The notes beneath the pieces were generated by a model. It made no database searches, was not told where the DNA came from, and saw only the letters and a list, made by a program, of their open reading frames with translations. Of a stretch of DNA of 64,000 nucleotides, positions 1 to 9,524 are shown piece by piece. Numbering within the stretch: position 1 is the first letter of the stretch; every line of letters starts with the position of its first letter. Origin of the DNA: JBAXPV01 sp037132075 (GTDB lineage Bacteria > Bacteroidota > Bacteroidia > Bacteroidales > CAIXZF01). The DNA lies in contig JBAXPV010000013.1 of the NCBI GenBank assembly GCA_037132075.1, forward strand, positions 1 to 64,000, read 5' to 3'. The translations under genes were made by a program, and so were the position numbers.

Positions 1-36
1 TTATTCCCTAACTTTGGTTGGTTAACATGTTAATAA

Positions 37-3000
37 CCCCTGAACAGTAACAAAAGCCTTAACATTTCTCAAACGGAAGTCAGGAATATCGGCAATTACA
101 ACGTAGATGCAGCGGTTCTACTTTCTAAGATTGCCGGAACCAGCAGTATCAGCCGATGTCAAATCCATAACATCGCATGCTCAGGATTCCTGGATGGAAT
201 CAGCTTTGAATGCCACGATACACAAGCCTCTGCTTCTGTTATCACGAACAACTTTGTCTATGGCTTATCTTCTTCCGCAAACTATACCAGCCAGCGGACG
301 ATCCGGGGAATCAAAATCACCAGCACAGGCAGTGCTTTAAAAAGTGTGCAGGTTCGTCATAACAGCGTCCTCATAGAAGGGAATACCACCAATCTAACCA
401 CCTGCTTCGAACTGAATAATACTGCATCGAATCTTGTGCTTAAAATCCTGAATAATATTTTCTCTAACACTGCGCCTGATCAAAGCGGACAGTATAAACA
501 CTATTGCTGGATCAGCAATAGTATAACATCCATCGGGAATGCCGGTTCCATCTCAGATTATAACGACCTTTTTGTAGCGCATAGCGGGAATGGCTATACA
601 GGATTAGGATTATCAACCCAATATGCCAGCCTTCAAAACTGGAAATCGGCCGTGAATGCCGATCAGCATTCAGTCGCAGTAAACCCTGGTTTTATAAGCA
701 CCACTAATCTGCACATCCCGGCAAGTTCCATCACACTGCTTGAATCAGGGGGAACAACTGCTGCCGGAGATACCCTTGATATTGACGGCGATGTTCGTGC
801 GGGGCCAGTTGGTTCCGTCAACGGTGGGGGCTTCCTCCCTGACATAGGCGCCGATGAATTTGACGGGGTCCCTTCCTCGATGTTTGGGCCTGCAATTACT
901 TTTACACCGATCACGACGATGTACCTTACCGGAATACAAACTCTGAATGCCTTTGCCACGATCAATGGCCCGCAAGGAGTCAATACAAATACCGGAACAA
1001 GGCCAAGGATCTATTACAAAAAGCATTCAGACCCAAACCAATTTCTTGGAAATACGAATTCTGTCAATGGCTGGAAATGGACAGAAGCCACCAACAACAG
1101 TTCACCTTTCAGTTTTGGAATAAATTACAGTCTGCTCTATACAAGCCTGAATGTTTTCGATGCAATCGACTATTTCGTCGTTGCCCAGGATACCGCAACG
1201 GTTCCGCATATCTCTGTGAATAATGGAGTGCTTGCCTTGATCCCTTCCAGCGTCGACCTGCCCCCAGTCTCATTTCCCGTACTCAATACGCTTAACAACT
1301 ACCAGATCATTCCCAATTTCAGTGGCATTAAAACCATTGGCATTGGCGGTGATTATCCAAACCTCACAGGTGTGGGCGGTTTGTTCTATGCGCTGAACCT
1401 CGGAACGCTCACCGGGAATATTGAAGCCCGGATCATAAGCGACCTTGCCGAAACCGGGGCCTATGCCCTGAACCAGCTGACCTGCCTCGGTGGAAACTGG
1501 AACCTGATAATCAGGCCCGACACCAGTATGCTGAGAACCATCAGCGGTAACTATGCCGGTGGCCTCATCCGGCTCAATGGCACCGACAGGATCACCTTCG
1601 ACGGAAGTTTTAACGGAACTGGCAATTATCTGAAAATTTCCAACCTGGCATCATCGGGTACTATTGCAGCAGTACAGATCAGCAGCCTGGGTGTTGGCCT
1701 GGGTGCCCGAAAAAACACCCTGAGAAATTGTATGATCAGCACTGGTAGTAGCACATCCGGAACTTATGCAATTTCAATAGGAGCCGCAATCGGGGTCGCA
1801 GGGGCTAACAACGACAGCATCACAATTCAGAACAACATCATCAGCAATGCCAGCAACGGGATTTATGCGTTTTCGCCGCAAGGTAGCAGCCAAAGTCAGC
1901 AATTAATGATTTCTGGGAATATTATTGGGTCTGCGAACGAAGCTGTCGGCATCAATGGAATTTATCTGTATGGTATAAACAATGCCACAGTCGACCGAAA
2001 TGAAATCAGGAATATGTATAATGGTTCAGGAAATAGCTCAGGTATCGTCTGTGAGCAATATACCACCAATTCGGTTTTTTCAAACAACATTATTCATGGA
2101 ATAACATCATCCAGCAGCAATTATGTTTATGGAATATATGTCCCTGCCGGCTATGGCAGCGCCAACAATACTTTCATTGGGAATACTATTTATGATATCG
2201 GTCTCCGTGAAAATCCAACCTACGCCGTACAACAGGTCTGCGGAATCATGATGTTTTCAGGATCGAATGCGAAGGTCTATTACAACAGCGTCTACCTAAG
2301 CGGGACACAACCCAGCCACTCCTCAAGCGGTTATTATATCAATGCCGCTATCAATCTGTCTTCCCAGGTAAGTGCCATTACGATAAAAAACAATCTCTTC
2401 GTCAATGCGATCATCGACAATTCGGCCAATAGCTATAACCTTGCGATGTATTCCTATTCGAACTGGCCTGAGAATGATACTTATGACTACAACGACTATT
2501 ATGTTTCCGGGGCTCCCAATGTTGTGGGACTCTACCAGGGGAATTTTTACACGACATTTAATGATTTTAAAGCGGCTACCGGCAAGGATCCGCATTCATT
2601 TTCTCTAAACCCATGGTATAATTCAACAAAAAATCTGGTATTGCAACCAGGCTCACCTGTCTTAAACCTGGGAACACCAATCACAGGATTTACAACAGAT
2701 TGCCTTGGAAACCCACGAAATGCGATAACACCAACACCGGGCGCTTATGAAGTTGCCGTTGACCATAAACCACCGACGATTGCTTATTCAGCAATACCTA
2801 TGACGGCACTCACCAGTAATTATATCCTGAGCAATTATTTTAATATCACGGATAACAGCGGGCTTGATACCGCTGCGAATATGAGGCCCAGGCTCTATTA
2901 CAAGAAACATTCGAATGCCAATACCTTTGCCGGGAACACTTTTACTGAAAATGGCTGGAAATACGTAAATGCAACAGCTGCTGCACCGCTCTTTAGTTTC

Positions 3001-5412
3001 ACGATGAACTATTCTTTACTCGCTGCCGGCCCTGCCGGAGGCAGTGCCGCAGGTGTTGTCAGCATCAATGACACGATAGATTATTTCGTAACAGCAGGAG
3101 ATGCCTCCCCGCAACACAACATTGCCACTGTGGATGCCGTCCTGAATTCAACTGCCACAAGCAGCCTGCTTACTGCTTCCAATTTCCCTGCAAGTGGAAC
3201 GCGGTTTTTCAGGATAATAGACTCGATTCCGGCTAGCCTTACTGTCGGGATTTCCGGGAATTATCCAAACCTTACCGGTGAAAACGGACTTTTTAAATCA
3301 CTGAAAAATAAAGTTTTGACCCATGATGTTATCGTAAAAATAAAAAACAACCTTGTTGAAGACGGTCTCTATCCTTTGGAACCCTTCGAAACCAATGGTC
3401 CTGAATGGAGGTTAATCCTCAGGCCGGATACTTCCCAGGAACGCATGGTCAGCGGGAGTTATAACGGCGGACTGATCCGCCTGGCGGGAGCTGACAGGAT
3501 CACCATCGACGGGAGTTTCCAGGGAAGCGGGCACTATTTGAATATTATCAACACAAATATGTTTAGCAATCCAATATGTGTTCAATTAGCCAATACAGCT
3601 GAGGGATCAGGGGCTACCCATAATATCATCCGAAACTGTAAGATGTCTACCATAAACAATACAAATATAAATTCATTTTGTATAAAGGTTGGCGGTCTCT
3701 CACCACTCACTGCAGGATTGAGAAATGACAGCAATTTAATTGAGAACAATATCATTACAAAAGCATATTATGGTATCGTCGCCTCTGGAAGCGACCAGAA
3801 TGCAAATACCCTGATCACCATCAGAAATAACACTATCGGTGATGACATTGCCGACAACTCCATCAGTTTTAACGGGATCAATCTCTATGGTTTCCGACGG
3901 GCAATTGTTGACCGAAATCACATATATAATATACAAAATGCTACTGACTATCCTGTCGGTATTTACCTGAACCGCTATGTTGTTAATTCACTGGTGAACG
4001 GGAATAAAATTCACAACATCAGATACACAGGTCCCTGGGCGCATTCAGGTCTGGGTATTGATACTTATTTGTATATGTCAGGGTGTAATGACACAATATC
4101 CAACAACATGATCTGGGACATCGGGGGGAATGGCTCCGGCGATTTCTATTACGGTGCTATAGCCGGAATGCGGATAACCGGATATACCGGTGGTATCGCT
4201 ATTTACCACAATACCATCAGTTTGAGTGGAAATTATTCAGGGGATTCCCAGGGGAACCTTAGTGCCGCTATTTTTGTCGCCAACAACTCCCCGAATCTTG
4301 ATATCCGTAACAATATCTTTAGTTCCAGCCTGGTAAACGTCAATTGTAGTCAGCACAAAACCTATGCTATTTATTCGGGAAACCAGGCCTCGAACTTCAC
4401 GATCATGGACAACAACTGCTATTCTGCAGGGGGTAGCCAGGGGATGCTTGCTTTCATCGGGGTCGACAGGTCCACACTAGACAGTTTGAGGCTGGGATTT
4501 GGCAACAACATCCACAGTACCGTCCACATGCCCGACTTTTACGCGGCTCCTGTCTTAGGACTGTATCCCAATATCGTCGGAAATTGTCCGATCGACGGGA
4601 AAGCAGCCCTGCTACCCGGAATTAAGAAAGACCTCGATGGAACCCCCAGGGGTCCCTACACTCCTGACATCGGTGCAGATGAATTTACCTCATTAATCGG
4701 GCTAAGCATCGATGCCAGCTCCAATACAGCTGTTGCAGAAGGCGATACGATTCTGCTCAACGCCCAACCCTCAGGAATGACAGGATATCAGTGGACAGGG
4801 CCCAATGGATTTGCATCGAATGCACAAAACCCATCTATCACGAATGCAAGCCTGGCTAGCTCCGGGTTTTACACGCTGATTATCACCGACACTGCGGGAT
4901 GTAGTGCGAGAGATTCTGTCCAGGTACTAATATTGCAAACCAACTCAGTGTCCGGGAACTTACACTATTTGAACAACATAAATACTGTCCTGATTGGCGT
5001 TAAAGTCATTTTAATGAACAGCCTGAACCAGCCCCTGGATTCAGTTCTGACAGATCCCTCAGGGCATTATAGCTTTCATGACTTCACAACAGGGAATTAT
5101 CATCTGAAGTTAGTTTTCCCCTATCCATGGAGTGGAGGAAACTCCAACGACGCCTTGCTGATCATGAAACATTTTGTGGGAATCCAAAGCCTGAGCGGAC
5201 TAAAATTACAAGCAGCCAATGTCGACCTGAATCAATTGGTCCAGTCAGTTGACGGCTTGCTGATCATGCGAAGGTTTGTCAACATTATCAATGCTTTCCC
5301 CACCTCTGACTGGGTCTATGACAATACTTTTTTCACGGCTTCAAACAATACAACTGTTTTGAATGTTAATTGTTTGTGCCGGGGCGATGTGGATGGCTCA
5401 TATCATCCTTAG
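37..5412 (+). CDS. Giant parallel beta-helix surface protein with Ig-like and dockerin-like C-terminal module (5' end missing)
   Basis: The frame is open from position 37, directly after two in-frame stops at 31-36, and has no ATG before the interior. A GTG at 346 is available, but the protein sequence before it (for example VITNNFVYGL) is already beta-helix-like, so the true N-terminus is lost or frameshifted at the window edge. The remainder is about 1790 residues. It holds one partial and two full units, each made of an Ig-like segment containing IYYKKHS or LYYKKHS, a NYPNLTG...RPDTS...DRIT segment, and an Asn-rich right-handed beta-helix. Units end in GADEF or GAYEV. An Ig/PKD-like domain (about 4690-4950) and a C-terminal module (about 4950-5410) follow. 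That module has a carboxypeptidase-regulatory-like fold, two dockerin-like stretches (NSNDALLIMK, QSVDGLLIMR) and the ending CRGDVDGSYHP. It is probably a secreted or cell-surface carbohydrate-interacting protein; the function is unknown. Confidence 0.8.
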   Translation, partial: PLNSNKSLNISQTEVRNIGNYNVDAAVLLSKIAGTSSISRCQIHNIACSGFLDGISFECHDTQASASVITNNFVYGLSSSANYTSQRTIRGIKITSTGSALKSVQVRHNSVLIEGNTTNLTTCFELNNTASNLVLKILNNIFSNTAPDQSGQYKHYCWISNSITSIGNAGSISDYNDLFVAHSGNGYTGLGLSTQYASLQNWKSAVNADQHSVAVNPGFISTTNLHIPASSITLLESGGTTAAGDTLDIDGDVRAGPVGSVNGGGFLPDIGADEFDGVPSSMFGPAITFTPITTMYLTGIQTLNAFATINGPQGVNTNTGTRPRIYYKKHSDPNQFLGNTNSVNGWKWTEATNNSSPFSFGINYSLLYTSLNVFDAIDYFVVAQDTATVPHISVNNGVLALIPSSVDLPPVSFPVLNTLNNYQIIPNFSGIKTIGIGGDYPNLTGVGGLFYALNLGTLTGNIEARIISDLAETGAYALNQLTCLGGNWNLIIRPDTSMLRTISGNYAGGLIRLNGTDRITFDGSFNGTGNYLKISNLASSGTIAAVQISSLGVGLGARKNTLRNCMISTGSSTSGTYAISIGAAIGVAGANNDSITIQNNIISNASNGIYAFSPQGSSQSQQLMISGNIIGSANEAVGINGIYLYGINNATVDRNEIRNMYNGSGNSSGIVCEQYTTNSVFSNNIIHGITSSSSNYVYGIYVPAGYGSANNTFIGNTIYDIGLRENPTYAVQQVCGIMMFSGSNAKVYYNSVYLSGTQPSHSSSGYYINAAINLSSQVSAITIKNNLFVNAIIDNSANSYNLAMYSYSNWPENDTYDYNDYYVSGAPNVVGLYQGNFYTTFNDFKAATGKDPHSFSLNPWYNSTKNLVLQPGSPVLNLGTPITGFTTDCLGNPRNAITPTPGAYEVAVDHKPPTIAYSAIPMTALTSNYILSNYFNITDNSGLDTAANMRPRLYYKKHSNANTFAGNTFTENGWKYVNATAAAPLFSFTMNYSLLAAGPAGGSAAGVVSINDTIDYFVTAGDASPQHNIATVDAVLNSTATSSLLTASNFPASGTRFFRIIDSIPASLTVGISGNYPNLTGENGLFKSLKNKVLTHDVIVKIKNNLVEDGLYPLEPFETNGPEWRLILRPDTSQERMVSGSYNGGLIRLAGADRITIDGSFQGSGHYLNIINTNMFSNPICVQLANTAEGSGATHNIIRNCKMSTINNTNINSFCIKVGGLSPLTAGLRNDSNLIENNIITKAYYGIVASGSDQNANTLITIRNNTIGDDIADNSISFNGINLYGFRRAIVDRNHIYNIQNATDYPVGIYLNRYVVNSLVNGNKIHNIRYTGPWAHSGLGIDTYLYMSGCNDTISNNMIWDIGGNGSGDFYYGAIAGMRITGYTGGIAIYHNTISLSGNYSGDSQGNLSAAIFVANNSPNLDIRNNIFSSSLVNVNCSQHKTYAIYSGNQASNFTIMDNNCYSAGGSQGMLAFIGVDRSTLDSLRLGFGNNIHSTVHMPDFYAAPVLGLYPNIVGNCPIDGKAALLPGIKKDLDGTPRGPYTPDIGADEFTSLIGLSIDASSNTAVAEGDTILLNAQPSGMTGYQWTGPNGFASNAQNPSITNASLASSGFYTLIITDTAGCSARDSVQVLILQTNSVSGNLHYLNNINTVLIGVKVILMNSLNQPLDSVLTDPSGHYSFHDFTTGNYHLKLVFPYPWSGGNSNDALLIMKHFVGIQSLSGLKLQAANVDLNQLVQSVDGLLIMRRFVNIINAFPTSDWVYDNTFFTASNNTTVLNVNCLCRGDVDGSYHP
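880..4690 (+). repeat. Internal duplication in the beta-helix gene (two units of about 1.9 kb)
   Basis: Two consecutive protein units align in order. Unit one runs about 880-2760 and unit two about 2770-4690. Shared landmarks are the RPRIYYKKHSD / RPRLYYKKHSN segment (about 1000 and 2890), SFGINYSLL / SFTMNYSLL, DYFV, GGDYPNLTG / SGNYPNLTG (about 1350 and 3250), RPDTS (about 1515 and 3425) and GGLIRL...DRIT.DGSF (about 1560 and 3470). The tail of an earlier unit precedes them and ends in GADEF near 855. The copies are diverged at nucleotide level, so this is an old duplication. Confidence 0.75.
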
Positions 5413-5462
5413 TTTGTCAAATCAGTACCTGAAAACAATGACCGTTTAATAAACTTATTCTC

Positions 5463-5939
5463 ATGACAAAAAACATTTTATTTCAGTTAGTCTTTCTAGT
5501 CCCATTTTCTATTTTTCTGAGTTCGGCATCGGCTCAAAATTCGTCAGGGAGCGTAAAAAATGAAATCTCTGAGGCCTTAAAGCTTTTTAATAATGCTGCG
5601 AAAAACGCAAACACGGATGAAATGTTATCATTATTTGATGATTCTGAAAACGTAATGTTTATTGGTTCTGACAGCGCAGAAATATGGAAGGGGAAAGAAC
5701 AAATTAAAGGACATTTAAATTCCATTTTTTCGAATGAAAGTGTTTCTTTAGATATGAACAGAATAGATATTGATTTTAATGCAAACACAGCATGGGTCTT
5801 TGTTGACGGAGCTATTGTTATATCACTTAAGACAGGTGAAAAAATCAAAGCTCCATATCGCTTTTCCGGCGTTCTGGTTAAAAAGGCTAACCTATGGAAA
5901 TGGAGACTATTTAATGGCTCAAATCCAGGTGGAAAATGA
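5463..5939 (+). CDS. Exported NTF2-like/SnoaL-like protein
   Basis: This 158-residue protein starts with a Sec signal peptide (hydrophobic core about 6-22, cleavage near ASA-QN). The mature part resembles the NTF2/SnoaL/DUF4440 cone fold: a helical start (EALKLFNNAAKNANTDEMLSLF), the motif SAEIWKGKEQIKGHLNSIF, and antiparallel strands ending in WKWRLFNGSNP. Such proteins bind small hydrophobic ligands or are catalytically silent. It lies 50 bp after the beta-helix gene, and a weak hairpin with a T-run follows. The substrate is unknown; the fold assignment is fairly secure. Confidence 0.7.
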   Translation: MTKNILFQLVFLVPFSIFLSSASAQNSSGSVKNEISEALKLFNNAAKNANTDEMLSLFDDSENVMFIGSDSAEIWKGKEQIKGHLNSIFSNESVSLDMNRIDIDFNANTAWVFVDGAIVISLKTGEKIKAPYRFSGVLVKKANLWKWRLFNGSNPGGK

Positions 5940-5987
5940 GATTATGGAGACAATCTTAACAACGTCCCTCTTCCTGGAGAATCCAAT

Positions 5988-6014
5988 AAAGTAAGCTGCC
6001 GAATTACTTTTTTT
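5988..6014 (+). terminator. Possible intrinsic terminator after the NTF2-like gene
   Basis: A 7-bp stem (AAAGTAA at 5988-5994 and TTACTTT at 6004-6010) encloses a 9-nt loop and runs into seven T residues. The stem is AT-rich and therefore weak. The position, 48 bp after the stop and before the next start, fits termination. Confidence 0.35.
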
Positions 6015-6040
6015 AAAAAAAATAATTAAATCTACCAAAA

Positions 6041-6433
6041 ATGAGCTACTATTTTAATACAATTCTGACAGGTACAAACTTTGAAGATGCCATTGAGCAG
6101 GTCACCGCTGAACTAAAAAAAGAAGGATTTGGTATCGTAACAGAAATTGATGTCAAACAAACCTTCAAAACGAAAATTGATGTTGATTTCAGGAATTATA
6201 AAATCCTTGGAGCCTGCAATCCGCATTTTGCCCATGCTGCCCTTTGCGCTGAACCCAAAATTGGTGTATTCCTTCCTTGTAATGTCATTGTTGAAGAAAA
6301 TGAAAACGGACAGATCGAAGTTTCCGCTGTCGATCCTGTTGCCTCAATGATGGCTGTTGAAAACCTGGATCTCCCGGGCCTGGCTGAAGAGGTTCGCCAA
6401 AAGCTGCAAAATGTCATCAACAATCTGAAATAA
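6041..6433 (+). CDS. DUF302 domain protein
   Basis: The protein has 130 residues and covers a complete DUF302 domain: the opening YYFNTILTGTNFEDAIEQVT, EGFGIVTEIDV, the FRNYKILGACNPHFAHAAL core and the closing GVFLPCNVIVEE. It has no signal peptide and appears cytoplasmic. The family's biochemical role is not established. A monocistronic unit is likely, since a terminator-like hairpin precedes it and the next gene converges from the other strand. Confidence 0.85.
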   Translation: MSYYFNTILTGTNFEDAIEQVTAELKKEGFGIVTEIDVKQTFKTKIDVDFRNYKILGACNPHFAHAALCAEPKIGVFLPCNVIVEENENGQIEVSAVDPVASMMAVENLDLPGLAEEVRQKLQNVINNLK

Positions 6434-6481
6434 TATAAATAGGGGTTAACGACATTTAAGATTCAGTACTGCAATAATATA

Positions 6482-6568
6482 TTTTTGCGTAATCTGCGCG
6501 TCTTCAAAAATCTGCGTAATCCGCGTGAATCTTTATGAGCTAGAACACGAATGACGCGGATGATGGGG
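6482..6568. repeat. Intergenic GCGTAATC-type repeat element
   Basis: Between two convergent genes lies a G+C-richer tract with two near-copies of a short unit (GCGTAATCTGCG at about 6488 and GCGTAATCCGCG at about 6514). A partly inverted copy (ACGAATGACGCGGAT) follows at about 6547. It resembles the dispersed non-coding repeats common in Bacteroidota intergenic regions. No open frame or transposase is present. Confidence 0.45.
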
Positions 6569-6570
6569 GT

Positions 6571-7398
6571 TTACAAAACTATCTTCCCACGCCAAACCTC
6601 CTTGTTCCCATATTCAACCACAACCAAGTAGCATCCTTTAACCGAGGAGGAAATAATCCCGGCTTCAGCATGATCGTAAACGATTCGCCCTGAAATATCA
6701 CAGACACTAACCCTGCTTACGTCATTCATATTTTCAAGCTGAATCTGTCCTTCCCTCACCCAGGCGCGGGGTTTAGCCACAGTGACTTGCGGAATTCCCA
6801 CATTATAAGGTGTTCCCGTGATATAGATCTCGTCAATCTTATTGTTGCCAGTAGCTGCAACAGTACCGCCACTACTGCTGGTATTTGTAGTTTGAAGCCA
6901 GCGAATCATCACCTTTTGAACCTGGTTAATCAGATCCGCAGGCAAGGCTAAAGCGTTCACATAAGAGGTGGTCCAGTCATTTGCAGTAGTGATACTTCCT
7001 CCCGGAACATCCTGCCATCCCTGGCTCGCATTCACCCAATACTGGATCTGGTAATTCGCCGGACCAGCATTCGCACCGCCACTTTGCTGACGACAGCTGA
7101 TCGTCAGATTCTGGTAAGCAATGCTGCTAAAACTGATGACCCATGCCTTGGTATTAGCACCATTGTCCCAGCCTGTTGCCTGGGCAGCTTTACCCGTAAA
7201 CCCGTTTTTTGAGAAATCAATGGCAGAGGTTCCACCGTCAGTGCGAATTGCTGAGGCAGAATTGGATGCGTTGCCGAAATTGGCAATAGAATCCGCAGCA
7301 GTTCCCGTCGGGAATGTCCATGCTGCAATAGTATCCTGTGCAATAAGAGGCAGACGAAGCGCTGCCATTACAAAAAGAAAAATGTAGATTTTTTTCAT
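6571..7398 (-). CDS. Secreted protein with a T9SS C-terminal sorting domain
   Basis: The protein has 275 residues and a Sec signal peptide (MKKIYIFLFVMAALRLPLIAQ). The middle part (about 22-190, starting AAWTFPTG) is a beta-sandwich-like region rich in Gly, Ser and Asn, as seen in Bacteroidota carbohydrate-binding or lamin-tail-associated exported proteins. The last 70 residues carry a type A T9SS-like sorting domain (VSVCDISGRIVYDH...GCYLVVVEYGNKEVWRGKIVL). It is the last gene of the receptor operon, 13 bp after the TonB-dependent receptor, so it may be a surface partner of that uptake system. The ligand is unknown. Confidence 0.7.
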   Translation of the reverse strand: MKKIYIFLFVMAALRLPLIAQDTIAAWTFPTGTAADSIANFGNASNSASAIRTDGGTSAIDFSKNGFTGKAAQATGWDNGANTKAWVISFSSIAYQNLTISCRQQSGGANAGPANYQIQYWVNASQGWQDVPGGSITTANDWTTSYVNALALPADLINQVQKVMIRWLQTTNTSSSGGTVAATGNNKIDEIYITGTPYNVGIPQVTVAKPRAWVREGQIQLENMNDVSRVSVCDISGRIVYDHAEAGIISSSVKGCYLVVVEYGNKEVWRGKIVL

Positions 7399-7411
7399 AT
7401 ATTACTCGCCT

Positions 7412-9517
7412 CTATTGGTATTGTAGCTTATAACTCAGCACAAGGGTTATATAACGGGGCAAACCCAAGGTTCCCTGGTTGTCCAGGTATTCGGTATTCA
7501 AGAGGTTCTGTATTCCGACAGCCGCGCCCCATCCTCTTTTCCACTGATGCCATGCTTTAAAATCGAAGGTGCTGTAGGCAGGATTCTTAGTGATATTTTC
7601 ATCATCATACCAGCTGGCATCGAGGAATTGAAAGGCAATCCTGAGGTTTACCCATTTATTTTCCCATCGCAGGCTACCGTAAAACACATTGGGCGCAGCC
7701 TCTACCAGGTATTTCCCATCCAGGTCAGCAGTAGTAGAAACGGTCCTGGTGAAACTCGTTATTTTACCAGTGTTGTGGGCATAATTCATGTTGAAATACA
7801 GTCCGTGAGGCAATTCCATATTAAGGTAGAGCTGAAACCCGTAAATATTAACCCCGGCCACATTCTCTCGTTTCAGGATAGGTTTGAGTTTGTTTCCTGC
7901 CATCAGGCTGTCACCAGTATTGACAAAGTAGTTGAAATCTCTTCCTAACGAATAATACAAGCTTGGTTTCAGACTCAACTTTGGCGTGATGTTGAAGGTC
8001 CCGCCCAGCTCAAGATTGTCCATGAACTCGGGTGTCAACTCAGGATTCGCAAGCTTAAAGCCTTTGGAGATGCTGCGGTTTCGGCACATATCATCCAGAA
8101 TTGGAGGCCTGAATCCCCGGCCATAGGAAAAATACAATTGACTCCGGGGATTGATCCCGTATTGAACCGATAGCTTTGGACTCAGGGCACTCCAGTTAGT
8201 GGATGGGTATGGGCCGGTAAGACCGGTCATGAATTCTGAGGTGATTGTAGGATAATCTATGCTAAATGAGGCATCAGAGAACTTGGCAATATCATATCTT
8301 ACACCTGCAATGACTTTCAACTTGTTCTGAAAAAACTGCATCTCATCCTGAACAAAAACCGCCCCGATGTCCATCCTTCCCTGGTTATTTATGATATCAG
8401 TGGAGGTAAGATAGGTGTCGCTGCCATTGACGCTGCCAATTTTCATGTCACTCCCGAAAGTGAAGTTATGAGAAGGGCCGAGCCTGCGGGTGAAACTCAT
8501 CCATATCCCTTTGTCGATGCGCAACGCAGCCGATTCATAAAGCTGGTAACCCAGATAAGCAAAAGGAGGAACTTTGTCGTATTTGAGGCTTTCTTTCTGA
8601 TTCAGGAAGTCCTCAGCCTGGTAAAATACTGCAATCTTTGCAATAAAACCCAAAATAATTCCCTGGTAATCGAGATGGATGTTCTGCGTGGTAAACTTAT
8701 TAAAACCTCCTTCAAAAGCTTTAAAGCCATCACCTCTTTTGTCATCATAATAGTTCAGGTCGAGACTAAGTTTCCCTCCGTTTTTCCATTGATAAGAGGC
8801 TCTTCCGCCAAAATTAAATTCTTTCAGGTAAATAGGAGTATCAGTGCTGTCGCGGGCAGTATCCGGTGCTGTGATATAGCCATCACCTCTACGAGCAAAG
8901 CTATTTAGCGACCAGCTGAACCCATTGTTTTTGGCTTTACCGCCCACATAAAACGATTCCCCTAAAGTTCCGAATGAGCCAAGCGTGAGTGCAGCGTTGC
9001 CTTCAATCAAATGAGAAGGTATACGGGTAATGATGTTGATGGTGCCTCCCATAGCATTCCCACCGTACAAAGCAGAACCCGGTCCCTCCACGACCTCAAT
9101 TCGTTCAATACTGGCATTATTAAGCCGGCTCCAATTAATGGAACCTCCGTCCGACTTATTAATTGGTACACCATCGATGAGAATCAGGCTGCGGTAACTG
9201 CCATTCAGGCCTCGCATGACGATGCTCGAGTTTTTGGAAAAAATACCATTGGTTCTGCCAACCTGGATGGCGCCGGCTGTCATCAGAAGATCATCCACAT
9301 TGTTCGCAGGAACCGCTTCAATCTGAGTACGGCTGATGATATCGACACGGGCAGGGACATCAACAGGATTAACGGGGGTGCGTGTAGCCGTAATCACTAC
9401 TTCAGGCAAGGTAACTTCCTGGGCGTAATTCACAATAGGACAAAGAAAAAATATAATAATAATGGCCCAATGAATGTGCTGTCGATATGGTTTATTCCTA
9501 TGCATTGCCCGATCCAT
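7412..9517 (-). CDS. TonB-dependent outer-membrane receptor
   Basis: This 701-residue receptor has a signal peptide (hydrophobic stretch about 17-32, ending IVNYAQ), then a TonB-box-like EVVITATRTP segment and a plug domain (DVPARVDIISR, VMRGLNGSYRSLILIDGVP, EVVEGPGSALYGGNAMGGTINIIT). A 22-strand-type beta-barrel ends in an aromatic-rich strand. The plug resembles the BtuB/FepA branch rather than SusC, because it lacks the long N-terminal carboxypeptidase-regulatory domain. The preceding lipoprotein gene is only 7 bp away and a T9SS protein follows, indicating one uptake operon. Two close ATGs exist (9517 and 9505); the choice does not affect the signal peptide. The substrate cannot be read from sequence. 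Confidence 0.88.
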   Translation of the reverse strand: MDRAMHRNKPYRQHIHWAIIIIFFLCPIVNYAQEVTLPEVVITATRTPVNPVDVPARVDIISRTQIEAVPANNVDDLLMTAGAIQVGRTNGIFSKNSSIVMRGLNGSYRSLILIDGVPINKSDGGSINWSRLNNASIERIEVVEGPGSALYGGNAMGGTINIITRIPSHLIEGNAALTLGSFGTLGESFYVGGKAKNNGFSWSLNSFARRGDGYITAPDTARDSTDTPIYLKEFNFGGRASYQWKNGGKLSLDLNYYDDKRGDGFKAFEGGFNKFTTQNIHLDYQGIILGFIAKIAVFYQAEDFLNQKESLKYDKVPPFAYLGYQLYESAALRIDKGIWMSFTRRLGPSHNFTFGSDMKIGSVNGSDTYLTSTDIINNQGRMDIGAVFVQDEMQFFQNKLKVIAGVRYDIAKFSDASFSIDYPTITSEFMTGLTGPYPSTNWSALSPKLSVQYGINPRSQLYFSYGRGFRPPILDDMCRNRSISKGFKLANPELTPEFMDNLELGGTFNITPKLSLKPSLYYSLGRDFNYFVNTGDSLMAGNKLKPILKRENVAGVNIYGFQLYLNMELPHGLYFNMNYAHNTGKITSFTRTVSTTADLDGKYLVEAAPNVFYGSLRWENKWVNLRIAFQFLDASWYDDENITKNPAYSTFDFKAWHQWKRGWGAAVGIQNLLNTEYLDNQGTLGLPRYITLVLSYKLQYQ

Positions 9518-9524
9518 AATATAG

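Noticed and set aside
7412..9517. Naming the receptor btuB or a specific siderophore receptor
   Set aside because: The plug is of this general branch, but no cobalamin riboswitch, B12 genes or siderophore genes are adjacent.
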